A stretch of 64,000 bases of DNA, taken from positions 248,001 through 312,000 of the forward strand of contig JAJPHN010000025.1 of the NCBI GenBank assembly GCA_021325235.1, written 5' to 3'. This DNA comes from Terriglobia bacterium. Lineage in GTDB: Bacteria; Acidobacteriota; Terriglobia; Bryobacterales; Bryobacteraceae. The notes beneath the pieces were generated by a model, which was given only the letters and a program-made list of their open reading frames with translations, was not told where the DNA came from and did not search any database. Both the position numbers and the translations under genes were made by a program. Shown here in pieces: positions 7,056-16,611 of this stretch (its first letter is position 1; each line of letters starts with the position of its first letter).

Positions 7056-9412
7056 GTTGCGCTCTCGCCGAGGCTGCTCGAGGCCAGCTTTTCGAGAATA
7101 CGAATGGCCGATTGTTTGCCGCGCGGGCCGATCTCATTGGATGGCCCGACACAGCTCGGACAGCCTTCTTCGCAGGCACAGCCGCGCGCCAGTTCAAGCG
7201 CTCCTCTGACGAGTTCGGCGCGGCGACGAAAAAGCGGATCGCTTTGCCCGATACCGCCAGGATAGGTGTCATAGAGCACCAGGTCCGGCTCAAACGCGGT
7301 CTTCATTTTTTCGGAATCGTCCAGCACCGCCAGGGCGAGATCGCGCGGATCGCTGAGCAGCAGCAGCGTGCCGACCGTCTTGAGCACGTTTCCGGCGCCG
7401 TGCAGCGCGTCTACGATTTCGGCTTTTGAAAGATCCGCAAATCCGCGGAAAAAGTCGGTGGGGAAATGCATCCAGAAAGCCGTGGTGTGCATTTCCTGCT
7501 CGGGAAGCGAGAGTAGCCCCGAGCCGACGTTCTCGAATGTGTAGAACTTCAACTTTTTGAATCCGGTGACCTGCCGTTTCACCCGCACTTCGCCATGCCG
7601 GTAGAGCTCTTCGGAATCGAACTGCGCGAGCTCGCTTACCTGGGTGTAGACGATCGCGTCGGTGAAGTAATCGGAATCGACCTGCCGCACGAACGCTTTG
7701 CGGCCGTCGAAGTCGAGCTTCTCGACCTGGTACTGGCGCGCATCGTGAAGGTAAATCGCTTTTTCGTGAAGCGTCGGCAGGGCGGCGGGAAATTCGACCT
7801 CGCCGATGATGCGGTGATCGCCGGTGATGTCGACGACCAGGAAATTATCGCTGCTCACTGCGCGCAGGCTGACCGAATCGGCCGGATAACTGTCGCTTAT
7901 CCAGTGCCAGGAATCGCCGGAATGATGCAGCAGATGCAGATCGCTGGCAAGAAATTCGCACAGGCGCGAGATATCGTGCGCCCCGAAGCGCTCGCCGTCG
8001 CGCAACGGTAGTTCGAAAGCGGCGCATTTCAGATGACTCAGCAGAATTTCGAGATTTTCGGGATTGATGTGCGCTTCTTCCGGCGAAGCGCCGAAGAAGT
8101 ATTCCGGATGCTCGACGATGAACTGATCGAGCGCGGCGCTGGTGGCAACCAGAACGGTGATGGAAGGCGAGCCGCGGCGCCCGGCGCGTCCCGCACGCTG
8201 CCAGGTGGAAGCGATATTTCCGGGATAGCCGGCAAGCACGATGCTGTCGAGTGAGCCAATATCGACGCCGAGCTCGAGCGCGTTGGTTGCCACGACGGCG
8301 CGGATGTCCCCGCCCCGGAGTCCCTGTTCAATGGAGCGCCGCTCCCTGGGCAGATAGCCGCCGCGATAACCGCGAATCGCTTCGTGCGCGAAGGGAAGCT
8401 GCGAGCAGGCGTCCTTGAGATACGTGGTGAGGATTTCGGCGGCGAGGCGGTTATTTGCGAAGACGAGCGTCTGCTGTTTTTGCCGGATGAACTCGAGCGC
8501 CAGCGCGCGTGATTCGTGCAGATAGCTGCGCCGGATGCCGAGACGGCGGTTGACTACCGGCGGATTGTAGAAGACGAAGAAATTATCGCCAGCAGGCGCG
8601 CCATTCTCGGAGACGAGTTCGAACGGTTCAGCGGTAACGGCTTCGGCCAGCTGCCGGGGATTCGCGATGGTGGCCGAACAACAGATGAACTGCGGCTTCG
8701 AGCCGTAGAATTCGCAGATACGTTTCAGCCGGCGCAGCACGTTCGCCAGATGGCTGCCGTAAACGCCGCGGTAGAAGTGAAGCTCGTCGATGACGAAGTA
8801 GCGCAGGTTTTCGAACAGCTTCACCCATTTCGTGTGGTGCGGCAGGATGCCGGTGTGAAGCATGTCGGGATTGGTGAGCACCAGGTTGGCTTTGTCGCGA
8901 ATGGAGCGGCGCGCGTCGGTGGGCGTGTCGCCGTCGTAGGTGTGGCAGGCGAGCGATGACCCAGCGGCATCGAGCAGGCGCTCGAGTTCGAGGCGCTGGT
9001 CTTCGGCGAGAGCTTTGGTCGGAAAAAGATAGATGGCGCGCGCGTTCGGATCGGCGAGCAGTGCATTCACGACCGGCAGGTTGTAGCAGAGTGTCTTGCC
9101 GCTGGCCGTGGGTGTGACGATCGCGACGTTCTTTCCAAGCAGCGAGGCTTCAATGGCGGCGGCTTGATGGATGTAAAGATTCTCAATCCCGCGCGCGTGC
9201 AAAGCGGTGCGCAGACGCGAATCGAGAGCTTCGGGGAAGGGCGCATAACGCGCCGGACGCGCCGGGCGATGACGAATGGCACGCACCGGCGAATCATCCT
9301 GCTGCAGTAGTGCCTCGAATTTTCCGACGAGAACCGGCACAGATGATTGCGCCGGCAGTGCCAGAGCCGATTCGGCCGAGGGCGGATCTTCGAAGTTGAG
9401 CGCCAGATTCAT
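7043..9412 (-). CDS. mrfA: DEAD/DEAH-box helicase with C-terminal DUF1998 (MrfA/YprA-like)
   Basis: This 789-residue superfamily 2 helicase has Walker A 'TPTASGKT' near residue 105, a 'DELH' box and an arginine-finger motif 'QRAGRAGRRG'. The C-terminal DUF1998 domain has four closely spaced cysteines ('CACEEGCPSC') that bind a metal in the family. Bacillus MrfA/YprA is a 3'-5' helicase working with the exonuclease MrfB/YprB in repair of mitomycin-type lesions. A YprB-like gene is present at 38180-39460, so the pair is complete but not adjacent. The start ATG is followed by 'NLALNFEDP', a short leader before the helicase core. Confidence 0.9.
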   Translation of the reverse strand: MNLALNFEDPPSAESALALPAQSSVPVLVGKFEALLQQDDSPVRAIRHRPARPARYAPFPEALDSRLRTALHARGIENLYIHQAAAIEASLLGKNVAIVTPTASGKTLCYNLPVVNALLADPNARAIYLFPTKALAEDQRLELERLLDAAGSSLACHTYDGDTPTDARRSIRDKANLVLTNPDMLHTGILPHHTKWVKLFENLRYFVIDELHFYRGVYGSHLANVLRRLKRICEFYGSKPQFICCSATIANPRQLAEAVTAEPFELVSENGAPAGDNFFVFYNPPVVNRRLGIRRSYLHESRALALEFIRQKQQTLVFANNRLAAEILTTYLKDACSQLPFAHEAIRGYRGGYLPRERRSIEQGLRGGDIRAVVATNALELGVDIGSLDSIVLAGYPGNIASTWQRAGRAGRRGSPSITVLVATSAALDQFIVEHPEYFFGASPEEAHINPENLEILLSHLKCAAFELPLRDGERFGAHDISRLCEFLASDLHLLHHSGDSWHWISDSYPADSVSLRAVSSDNFLVVDITGDHRIIGEVEFPAALPTLHEKAIYLHDARQYQVEKLDFDGRKAFVRQVDSDYFTDAIVYTQVSELAQFDSEELYRHGEVRVKRQVTGFKKLKFYTFENVGSGLLSLPEQEMHTTAFWMHFPTDFFRGFADLSKAEIVDALHGAGNVLKTVGTLLLLSDPRDLALAVLDDSEKMKTAFEPDLVLYDTYPGGIGQSDPLFRRRAELVRGALELARGCACEEGCPSCVGPSNEIGPRGKQSAIRILEKLASSSLGESATQRV

Positions 9413-9448
9413 GTTGTTCGCCTTTTGTTCTCTACCGTAGCCGAACTC

Positions 9449-10654
9449 TCACGCGATTGCAAGAAGCTTTGCGATCCGCTGCATGGCTTCCGCAAAAATC
9501 TCCGGATCCGGAAGCAGGCTGGCGACTGCGTAGGCACCGCCATGAAGGTCGAAAAAGTAGCCGGGTTGCAGCAGAACATTTTCGCCCAGGAGCAATTCAA
9601 TCCACTCCTCTTCGGAGCGCGTTTGCGGGAATTGCAGAATCACGGACCAGCCGCCTTCGGCATGCAGCGGATGGGCGGCACTGGGGCTGAGGGCCTGGCG
9701 ACAGGTACGAAGGTTTCGCCCCGTACGTGCGCGAATTTCGGAACGAAGCCAATCTCCGATTTCGAGTAAGGCCGGTAAGGCGAGTTGAACGGGCGTGTTG
9801 ACCGAGAGATAGGTGTCGAGCAGCAATTCGAGGCGCTGGCGAGCGCGCTCCACGTCCGCGGCGGGTCCGTTGAGTACAATCCAGGCGAGCTTCATCTGCG
9901 GCATTGCCGCCGTTTTCGAGAGCCCGTTGAGCGAAAAACTCAGAAAATGAGGAAACGAAGCCAATGTGCGGACGCGCGCGGGGTCGGAGCCGAATTCGAA
10001 ATGGAGAAAAACTTCGTCCGAGATGAGCGGCAGATCGTGTTCGGCAGCGAGGGCGAAGAGGGTATCGCATTCCCATTTTTTAAGGAACGAACCCGTCGGG
10101 TTGTTGGGATTGACGAGGACGATGGCGCGCGAGCGATCCGAAATCTGACGACGCAGGTGAGCGAAATCGATGTGCCAGGCGCCGTCATAGGCAAGACGGT
10201 AGGGGACGGTACGTACGTTTTCCAGCGCGGCGAGATATTCAAACAGCGGATAGGAAGGCGTGGGGATCAGGATTTCGTCGCCGGGATCGCAGAGCAGCTT
10301 GAAGAGGAGAGCGTAGGCTTCGCTGGTGGACGCGGCAAGAGCGATGCGGGAGACGGGGATATCGAGGCCAAGCTCGCGATACAGCCCGGCCACGCCTTCA
10401 CGCGCGCCCGGGAGGCCGAAGGGATCGGGATGGTATCGGAAATCGCGCACGGCCGAGAGTGCGGCAGCGATTTGCGAGTGAGGATAGTTCGAAATGTGGG
10501 TGGGATTCGAAATCGTGAGATCGAGCAAATGCGCGCCGGACTTTTGTTTCTGCGCGATGGCGAGGCTCAGCGGATTCGGTTCGAGAGACCAGGACAATCG
10601 ATGCGAGTAGCGAGGCAAACAGACACTCTGACACGATTGTCCCGGCTCCGGCAA
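9449..10654 (-). CDS. PLP-dependent aminotransferase, class I/II
   Basis: The protein (up to 401 residues) is a fold-type I aminotransferase. It shows 'NPNNPTG' in the substrate/cofactor region, 'ISDEVF' and the Schiff-base lysine in 'LNGLSKTAAMPQMK'. It carries the typical start of an acidobacterial subgroup ('SHRLSWSLEPNPLS.....G....DLT.SNPT'). The amino acid substrate is not evident. The first codon is uncertain: only TTG codons (10654, 10618) lie before the conserved region, and none has a good ribosome binding site. It lies nine bases after an exported-protein gene on the same strand. Confidence 0.88.
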   Translation of the reverse strand: MPEPGQSCQSVCLPRYSHRLSWSLEPNPLSLAIAQKQKSGAHLLDLTISNPTHISNYPHSQIAAALSAVRDFRYHPDPFGLPGAREGVAGLYRELGLDIPVSRIALAASTSEAYALLFKLLCDPGDEILIPTPSYPLFEYLAALENVRTVPYRLAYDGAWHIDFAHLRRQISDRSRAIVLVNPNNPTGSFLKKWECDTLFALAAEHDLPLISDEVFLHFEFGSDPARVRTLASFPHFLSFSLNGLSKTAAMPQMKLAWIVLNGPAADVERARQRLELLLDTYLSVNTPVQLALPALLEIGDWLRSEIRARTGRNLRTCRQALSPSAAHPLHAEGGWSVILQFPQTRSEEEWIELLLGENVLLQPGYFFDLHGGAYAVASLLPDPEIFAEAMQRIAKLLAIA

Positions 10655-10663
10655 GCAGAACGC

Positions 10664-11257
10664 TTATTGGATATGCAGCTGGATGGATCGAATGTGTGCG
10701 GCGGGAGGCGTGGTGGTGGAAGCGGCGAAGACTGTGCGCTCGACGCACGAGCCAGCATCGAGTACCAGCGCGGGCTCGAGCACTTCGCTTTCGAATTTTT
10801 CCACCTGGTCGTTGGTCAGCACAGGCTTGAGACTGGTGAGAATCTGCTGGGCCGAGATAGCGGCCAGCGCGGTACCCGTGACAGCGCCGGCGGGCGGGCT
10901 GAGTTTCGACGAACTTAGCACGGCCAGAACGCCGGTGACCGAGTTGAGCACCATGGTCAGAATGGCGCCCTTACTGCGGCTCTGGTTGCGTAACAGCGAG
11001 GCCAGCATGATTTGCCGGCCGATGGGCTGCAGGCCGGCGGTCGATTGCGCGAGCGCCTGATAAATCGCGCTGCTTACGATCGACTGCTTGACCGGGCTTA
11101 CGTTGCAGATGTTCAAATCGTAGGCGACGATGCCTTTGGGCATTTTGCCGTAGTTCTGCTGCAGCAGGTCGTTCGGGATGGCCGTGCCGGTGACGACGAA
11201 ATTGTCGGCGGCGGCCGCCAGGCTGCAGGAAAGAATCAGCGAGAGAAGGAATTTCAT
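10664..11257 (-). CDS. Hypothetical exported protein
   Basis: This 197-residue protein has a clear signal peptide (about residues 1-16, ending 'AAAADN') and no recognised domain. The mature part is mostly alanine/serine/leucine-rich, with a hydrophobic central stretch (about 100-135) and two cysteines far apart ('NICNVS', 'GSCVERT'). The start is well supported by GGAG about seven bases before the ATG. The aminotransferase follows nine bases later, so they may be co-transcribed, with no obvious functional link. Periplasmic or envelope location is inferred from the signal alone. Confidence 0.65.
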   Translation of the reverse strand: MKFLLSLILSCSLAAAADNFVVTGTAIPNDLLQQNYGKMPKGIVAYDLNICNVSPVKQSIVSSAIYQALAQSTAGLQPIGRQIMLASLLRNQSRSKGAILTMVLNSVTGVLAVLSSSKLSPPAGAVTGTALAAISAQQILTSLKPVLTNDQVEKFESEVLEPALVLDAGSCVERTVFAASTTTPPAAHIRSIQLHIQ

Positions 11258-11391
11258 GGGATCTCCGTTGCGGGTGATTGACGAGGCAATCTCGCAACAA
11301 CAAATAGCGGGCGAAGAACGGGCGGCGTGGCCGGTTGGCGTGTAAGTAGATGATCAGGCGCGAGAAAAAATATTTGGGGTTGCTGTCAACG

Positions 11392-11892
11392 TCAGGACAA
11401 GGGCGCGAGCGAAGGGCAATGGCGCGAGGCCGCGATCGAGATGCGGCGGACGAGTTTCCAGCCATTGGGTTCGTATTTCCAGAAATCGACAGTGTGGAAA
11501 TGCTGCTCTGCCGGAACCGCGCCAGCGGCGAGATTCCAGTTCTCGTCGAGATCGGCGTTAGCTTCGCCGGGATTGGGACTCGCAGTGCTTGCGGTGCGCA
11601 GGGGAAAAGTCTGCAGGTGTTTGAGCGTGACCTGGTACCGGCGCAGTGGCAGGCTGGAAACGCGGTTGATCCATTCCTGCCGGCCGCCTTCGACCGCCAA
11701 CTGCTTTGCGGCGCATGCATAGGAGATGCTGTAGCGGAAAGCGGGGTCGAGAATCTGCGAGAGCGCCATGCGATCCGGTTTTTGAATGGCGGCGGCGAGC
11801 GCGTTCTCCTCAACGCGGATATCGGACGAAGACGCGGCGAATGTCAGGACGGCGGCGAAGACGAAAAGCAGATTGGCGCAGCGGGGCAGCAT
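11392..11892 (-). CDS. Exported SnoaL/NTF2-like (DUF4440-type) protein
   Basis: This protein of about 166 residues has a hydrophobic N-terminus (signal peptide) and then 'ENALAAAIQKPDRMALSQIL...FRYS'. That pattern, a helix followed by 'D...L..ll...f.y', opens many NTF2-fold DUF4440 domains. The rest ('GRQEWINRV', 'DFWKYEPNGWKLVRR') also fits that fold. No catalytic residues can be assigned. The start is ambiguous: ATG at 11892 lies just after an AAGAG-like site, and GTGs occur at 11895 and 11916. The gene follows the thioredoxin-TIGR03435 gene by a few dozen bases on the same strand and is probably in the same transcript. Confidence 0.55.
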   Translation of the reverse strand: MLPRCANLLFVFAAVLTFAASSSDIRVEENALAAAIQKPDRMALSQILDPAFRYSISYACAAKQLAVEGGRQEWINRVSSLPLRRYQVTLKHLQTFPLRTASTASPNPGEANADLDENWNLAAGAVPAEQHFHTVDFWKYEPNGWKLVRRISIAASRHCPSLAPLS

Positions 11893-11946
11893 CACGCTCT
11901 TCGTAAGGGTAGACACCGGGCGCGCGGATTTGTTCCGGGACCGGCT

Positions 11947-13077
11947 TCAGGGGGCGGGGAAGGGCACTCTGGCGGCGGTGAGGATCGTCATTTTGCGCGG
12001 TTCGCGGCGGATCGAAATTTTGAGCGTCTGCTCCAGTTCCTGCAGAAGACTTTGGCTGCTGCCGGGCTGCCAGCGGAGATTGAATTCGAAGTATCCGGGC
12101 CGGGCGTCTTCGATGATGACCGGCTGTAGCAAGGCATCCTCGATGCAACCCTGCAGATCCGCGATGGTGCCGTTGACGATGCTTCCGGACGGGCAGTTCA
12201 CCCGCAGCCCCTCTTTTAATGCTGGTTTCGGAGTTGCGGCCAGGTTTCCGTGAATGACAACCGCTTCGACGGTGCGTTCGGCGAGCGAGACATCGACCGG
12301 CGTTCCGGCGAGCAATACAGCTTTCAACAGGGCACGAAGAGCGTCCTGCTGGGCGGCCGGTACGGAGATATCGACGTGGTAGCGCATTCGCTCGAGCGCT
12401 CTGCTAACAACGATTCTGGACAGCGGGATTTCGTAGGCGAACGATAAGAGCCGCTTCAGTTCGACGCCTGTGCCGCGGTAGTGATTGGGCGCAATGAAGA
12501 ACGAGTTGGGTCCGAAGCCTGGGTTCAATTGCACGTGCACGGCATCGCGCTGTTGTGCACCGGAAGATTGCAGCGGATCGGGAAAGCGGATGTCGCTCAC
12601 ATCGAGGCGGTCCGAGCGGAGGAGCGCGTGCAATCGTTCGCGGGTGAGCGAGCCCGGCAAGGCGACGGCCGCGAGAGTGCCATCGGGATAGATCAGAACG
12701 GTTGTGGGCAGAGCGGGAATGGCGAATTGAGCTTGCATTCGGTGCTGCGGGTCGGTGGCGACCGTGCCGAGGATCGGATGGCTGGCGAGAAAGGCGCGGA
12801 CCTGGGTGGCGGGTTCGTCGGAGAGGCTGATAAAGTCTACGGGTTCGGCGCGGAACTCGCTGGCGAGTTGGTTGAGGTGCGGAATGCTTTCGCGGCACGG
12901 AATGCACCAGGTTGCCCAGAATTCGACGACCAGAGCGCGGTTCGCCGGGTTGACGGGAGGGCCCTGCAGGACGGTTCCAAAAGCCAGCGGGGGCGTTTCG
13001 CCGATCTGCACCGGCAGTGAGCGGGCGAGGAGGGAAAGCGCAGACGCGAGGAGTAAGGGCAGAAGAGGCGCGCGCAC
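11947..13077 (-). CDS. Exported thioredoxin-like/TIGR03435 fusion protein
   Basis: This 376-residue protein has a signal peptide, a TlpA/ResA-like redoxin domain (about 25-160) with active-site 'WCIPC', and a C-terminal domain of the TIGR03435 type (about 175-370). The latter is recognised by 'FFIAPNHYRGTGVELKRLL.FAYEI' and the 'ERYHVDI'-like core. TIGR03435 proteins are abundant and so far nearly exclusive to Acidobacteria such as Solibacter; their function is unknown. The redox-active domain suggests periplasmic disulfide chemistry. The start is a GTG without a strong ribosome binding site. It lies between mutS2 upstream and the SnoaL-like gene downstream. Confidence 0.85.
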   Translation of the reverse strand: MRAPLLPLLLASALSLLARSLPVQIGETPPLAFGTVLQGPPVNPANRALVVEFWATWCIPCRESIPHLNQLASEFRAEPVDFISLSDEPATQVRAFLASHPILGTVATDPQHRMQAQFAIPALPTTVLIYPDGTLAAVALPGSLTRERLHALLRSDRLDVSDIRFPDPLQSSGAQQRDAVHVQLNPGFGPNSFFIAPNHYRGTGVELKRLLSFAYEIPLSRIVVSRALERMRYHVDISVPAAQQDALRALLKAVLLAGTPVDVSLAERTVEAVVIHGNLAATPKPALKEGLRVNCPSGSIVNGTIADLQGCIEDALLQPVIIEDARPGYFEFNLRWQPGSSQSLLQELEQTLKISIRREPRKMTILTAARVPFPAP

Positions 13078-13112
13078 AGCGCCAATTATTTTAGCGACAA
13101 CGATGCCAGATG

Positions 13113-15533
13113 TCAGTCGCGCAGTTCGACCACGGTTGCACCCGCGCCGCCTTCGGAGGGTGTGGCGGGGTAGAAGCGGCTCACGTGGGGATTCCTGCCG
13201 AGGTGTTCGCTGACGGCTCGTTTGAGCACGCCCATACCGTGGCCATGAATGATGCGCACGCGGTTGACGGAGGCGAGCGCGGCGGAGTCGAGGAATTTGT
13301 CGAGTTGTTCGACCGCTTCATCGGCTCGCTGGCCGATGAGATTGAGCTCGCGGTAGCTGGTATCCCAGCGCGGGCCGGTTTCGACGCGCACGCCTTCGGG
13401 CAAACGAGACTTCTTCGCGGGTTCGCTGACGACTTCGACGATGTCTTCGCGGGGCACCTGCATCTTCAGGAAGCCGGCCTCCACTTCGAGCAGGCCGTTC
13501 TTGAGGAAGCGGCGTACGGTGGCGATTTCGCGCATATCCTTGAGGCGAACACGCGCGCCCTCTTCGATCGCGAGTTTGGGCGGCGCGGTCTGCGGAGCGA
13601 GTTCAGGCGGAGGCGCCATCTCGACGGCAGCTTCTTCGCGAAATTCGCGGCGGGTCTTGGCAATCAGCCGCTGCGCCTGTTCGGCGGCTTTACGGTTTTC
13701 GGCAGATTGGGCGACCTGCTCCATCATGATCTGCGCGCGGGCTTCGAAATCGGCGATGATGTTGTCGGACTTCTGCTCCCATTCGCGCTGGCGTTTCTGC
13801 TCTCGGCGAAGAGCATCGGCTTCGAGCGCAGCCTGGCGCTGCTTGAGTTCGGCAGTCGCGGCCTCCATCTCGCGCTTCAGACGGGCGTTCTCCTGAACCT
13901 GCGCATGAAGCTCGCTCAGCAGGCGCTCGAAATCGGCCGACATGCGGGGTAGCACCGAACGTGCATGCGCGAGCACTTCGGGCGGAAGTTCGAGGCGAGT
14001 GGCGATGTCGAGTCCGGCGGATTTGCCGGGAATGCCGAGCCGGAGCTGATAGGTAGGCTGCAGGGTGGCATCGTCGAATCCCATGGAGGCGTTGAGGACG
14101 CCGGGGGTACGGGTGCCGTAAAGTTTTAGCGGAAGCAGATGAGTGGAGGCGAGGCAGAAGGCGCCCGATTTGCGGAATTCGTCGAGCATGGCGACGCCGA
14201 GCGCGCCGCCTTCTTCAGGATCGGTGGCGCGGCCGAGTTCGTCGAGCAGAACAAGCGAATCGGGTGTGACGCGCTCGAGCATCTCCTTGACGTGGATGAG
14301 ATGGCCGGAGAAGCTGCTGAGGCTTTCGGCAATGGACTGGCTATCGCCGATGTCGGCGAGCACATCATCGAGCAGCGGAAATTCGGCTTCGGCAGCGGGG
14401 ACCGGAATCGCGGCGTGGGCCATGAGCGCGAGCAGGCCGGTGGTTTTGATGGTGACGGTCTTGCCGCCCGTGTTGGGGCCGCTGATGAGCAGACAACGGC
14501 GCTGCTCGTCGAGCTCGAACGAGATCGGAACGATGGGCCTGCGCTGCCTGCGCAGAACGGCTTCGAGCAGAGGATGGCGGGCTTCGCGCAGAATGAGGCG
14601 GCGTTCGGCACCAGCGCTGAAGCGCGGAATGCTGCAATCGAAATCGCGCGCAAAGACGGCTTTGGCAAAGACTAGATCGAGTTCGGCGAGGCCTTCGGCG
14701 CTCGACGCGATTTCGGTGGCGTGCTCGCGCAGTGCAGTCGTAATTTCGCTTAAGATGCGCTCGATCTCGCGCAGTTCGTCTTCGCGCAGGCGGACCAGCT
14801 GATTGTTGAGCGAGATGGTTTCGAGCGGCTCGACATAGAGCGTACGGCCGGTGCCGCTGGAGCCATGAATGACGCCATCAACGCGGCCTTTCTGTCCGGC
14901 GACGATCGGCACCACGTAGCGATCATCGCGGATGGTGACGAATTCTTCCTGCAGCGTGCCGTCGGTCCGATGCGCGCGCAGAAAACGCTCGAGCGATTCT
15001 TCGATGCTCTTGTGCTGGCGGGCGATGTCGCGGCGGATGCGGCCGAGAGCGACGCTGGCGTGATCGGCGAGAGTGCCGTCGGGAAGAAAAATGTTTTCAT
15101 AGCGGCGCGCAAGATCGCGCAGGTCAGCGAGCTTGCTCGAACGGGCGGCGAGCCGTGGGAAACGGGACGCGGTTTTTTGCAGAATGCTGCGGTATTCTCC
15201 GGCCACGGCCAGCGTAGCGAAGAGATCCTGAATCTGGTGGCCATCGAGCGCAGCGCCTTCGACTTTGAGGATGCGGAGCGGAGTTTCGATGTCGGGCAGC
15301 TGATCGAAATGGAGACGGATGAGGGAGCCGGAGCTGGCGGCTTGTGTGCCGGAGAGTTCGCGGAGGTAGGCGATGGCTTCAGCGGCCTCGGCCAGATCCG
15401 ATTCGAGAGCGACGCGGTCGTGGTGCGGCTCGAGCGCACCGACCAGCGCGCGTCCGGCTGTGCTGCCGGCGTACGTGGAGAGCCGGTCGCGTAGTTCGTT
15501 GTATTGCAGGAGATCGGTGCTGCTGAAGGGCAT
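13113..15533 (-). CDS. mutS2: MutS2 ATPase/Smr endonuclease (ribosome rescue or recombination control)
   Basis: This 806-residue protein has the MutS2 layout: a helical core without mismatch-recognition domain I, and an ABC-type ATPase with Walker A 'GPNTGGKT' near 330-340. The Walker B region reads 'LVLLDELGRATDPEEGGALG'. A long coiled coil (about 515-620) follows. A C-terminal Smr domain ('LNLIG.RADEAVE..D.FLD', 'IIHGHGMGVLK') ends the protein. MutS2/RqcU acts on collided ribosomes in Bacillus and suppresses recombination in some other bacteria. It is six bases after a nudix gene, in a bcp-nudix-mutS2 order. The length is typical. Confidence 0.96.
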   Translation of the reverse strand: MPFSSTDLLQYNELRDRLSTYAGSTAGRALVGALEPHHDRVALESDLAEAAEAIAYLRELSGTQAASSGSLIRLHFDQLPDIETPLRILKVEGAALDGHQIQDLFATLAVAGEYRSILQKTASRFPRLAARSSKLADLRDLARRYENIFLPDGTLADHASVALGRIRRDIARQHKSIEESLERFLRAHRTDGTLQEEFVTIRDDRYVVPIVAGQKGRVDGVIHGSSGTGRTLYVEPLETISLNNQLVRLREDELREIERILSEITTALREHATEIASSAEGLAELDLVFAKAVFARDFDCSIPRFSAGAERRLILREARHPLLEAVLRRQRRPIVPISFELDEQRRCLLISGPNTGGKTVTIKTTGLLALMAHAAIPVPAAEAEFPLLDDVLADIGDSQSIAESLSSFSGHLIHVKEMLERVTPDSLVLLDELGRATDPEEGGALGVAMLDEFRKSGAFCLASTHLLPLKLYGTRTPGVLNASMGFDDATLQPTYQLRLGIPGKSAGLDIATRLELPPEVLAHARSVLPRMSADFERLLSELHAQVQENARLKREMEAATAELKQRQAALEADALRREQKRQREWEQKSDNIIADFEARAQIMMEQVAQSAENRKAAEQAQRLIAKTRREFREEAAVEMAPPPELAPQTAPPKLAIEEGARVRLKDMREIATVRRFLKNGLLEVEAGFLKMQVPREDIVEVVSEPAKKSRLPEGVRVETGPRWDTSYRELNLIGQRADEAVEQLDKFLDSAALASVNRVRIIHGHGMGVLKRAVSEHLGRNPHVSRFYPATPSEGGAGATVVELRD

Positions 15534-15539
15534 TACAGA

Positions 15540-16004
15540 TTATGGACGAGAGATGAGCGGATGCGTGGTGCGGCCCTGGGCGCAGGCTTCGACGACCTGC
15601 CTGGTGCCGGCCGTGAGCTGGAGGTTAGTGAGCTCTGAGAGCGGGAACCAGCGCGCGTCGGCGGAATCGCTGCCGGGATGCAGTTCGCCGCCTGTAATGC
15701 TGCAGTAGAAATCGATCAGCACGTAGTGATACTCGCAGCGGCTGTTCTCATCCGGCATGATGCGTTCGAAGACCGTGGCGAGGGAGTCGGCCGAAACGTG
15801 GAGCCCGGTTTCCTCGAAAACTTCGCGGATCACGGCGTCTTCCAGGCGTTCACCCGATTCCACTCCGCCGCCGGGAAGCGACCAGTAACCGGCCAACGGC
15901 TCTTTCCCGCGCTGGACCAGCAGGATTCGGTCGACGTCATATATAAGAGCGCCTACGCCCACGACCGGGCGGACCGGGTAGCGGCGGCTGCTCTGGTCCT
16001 GCAC
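15540..16004 (-). CDS. NUDIX hydrolase
   Basis: This 154-residue protein contains a complete nudix box, GGGVESGERLEDAVIREVFE followed by ETGL (about residues 46-68), which holds the metal-binding glutamates. Family members hydrolyse nucleoside diphosphates linked to another group. The N-terminal sequence ('VVGVGALIYDVDRILLVQRGKEPLAGYW') resembles ADP-ribose or dinucleotide pyrophosphatases, but the substrate is not determined. It sits 18 bases after bcp and six bases before mutS2, likely in one transcript. Confidence 0.92.
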   Translation of the reverse strand: MQDQSSRRYPVRPVVGVGALIYDVDRILLVQRGKEPLAGYWSLPGGGVESGERLEDAVIREVFEETGLHVSADSLATVFERIMPDENSRCEYHYVLIDFYCSITGGELHPGSDSADARWFPLSELTNLQLTAGTRQVVEACAQGRTTHPLISRP

Positions 16005-16022
16005 TCTGGTTGATCCGCGATT

Positions 16023-16484
<462 letters not shown>

Positions 16485-16545
16485 GACATATAAGATGATG
16501 CCACGCGGGCGGGCCGGGCACCATGAAAAATTTCTTGCAAAAGAC

Positions 16546-16574
16546 TTGACAATAAATAGCGCAGATTTTATTAT
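16546..16574 (+). promoter_or_regulatory. Sigma-70 type promoter of hsp20
   Basis: TTGACA (16546-16551), a 17-base spacer and TATTAT (16569-16574) match the sigma-70 consensus closely, within an AT-rich stretch unlike the surrounding GC-rich DNA. Transcription should start near 16581. This excludes the ATG at 16573, which lies inside the -10 box, as the hsp20 start. Confidence 0.8.
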
Positions 16575-16611
16575 GAAGTTGTACCCAACGTGGGGAGGAG
16601 ATTTGAAGACC

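Noticed and set aside
9785..10918. 377-codon plus-strand open frame opposite the aminotransferase
   Set aside because: Its composition is that of a shadow frame, and the minus strand codes for two supported genes.
16573..16611. Earlier ATG for hsp20
   Set aside because: It lies inside the -10 box of a near-consensus promoter and is before the ribosome binding site.
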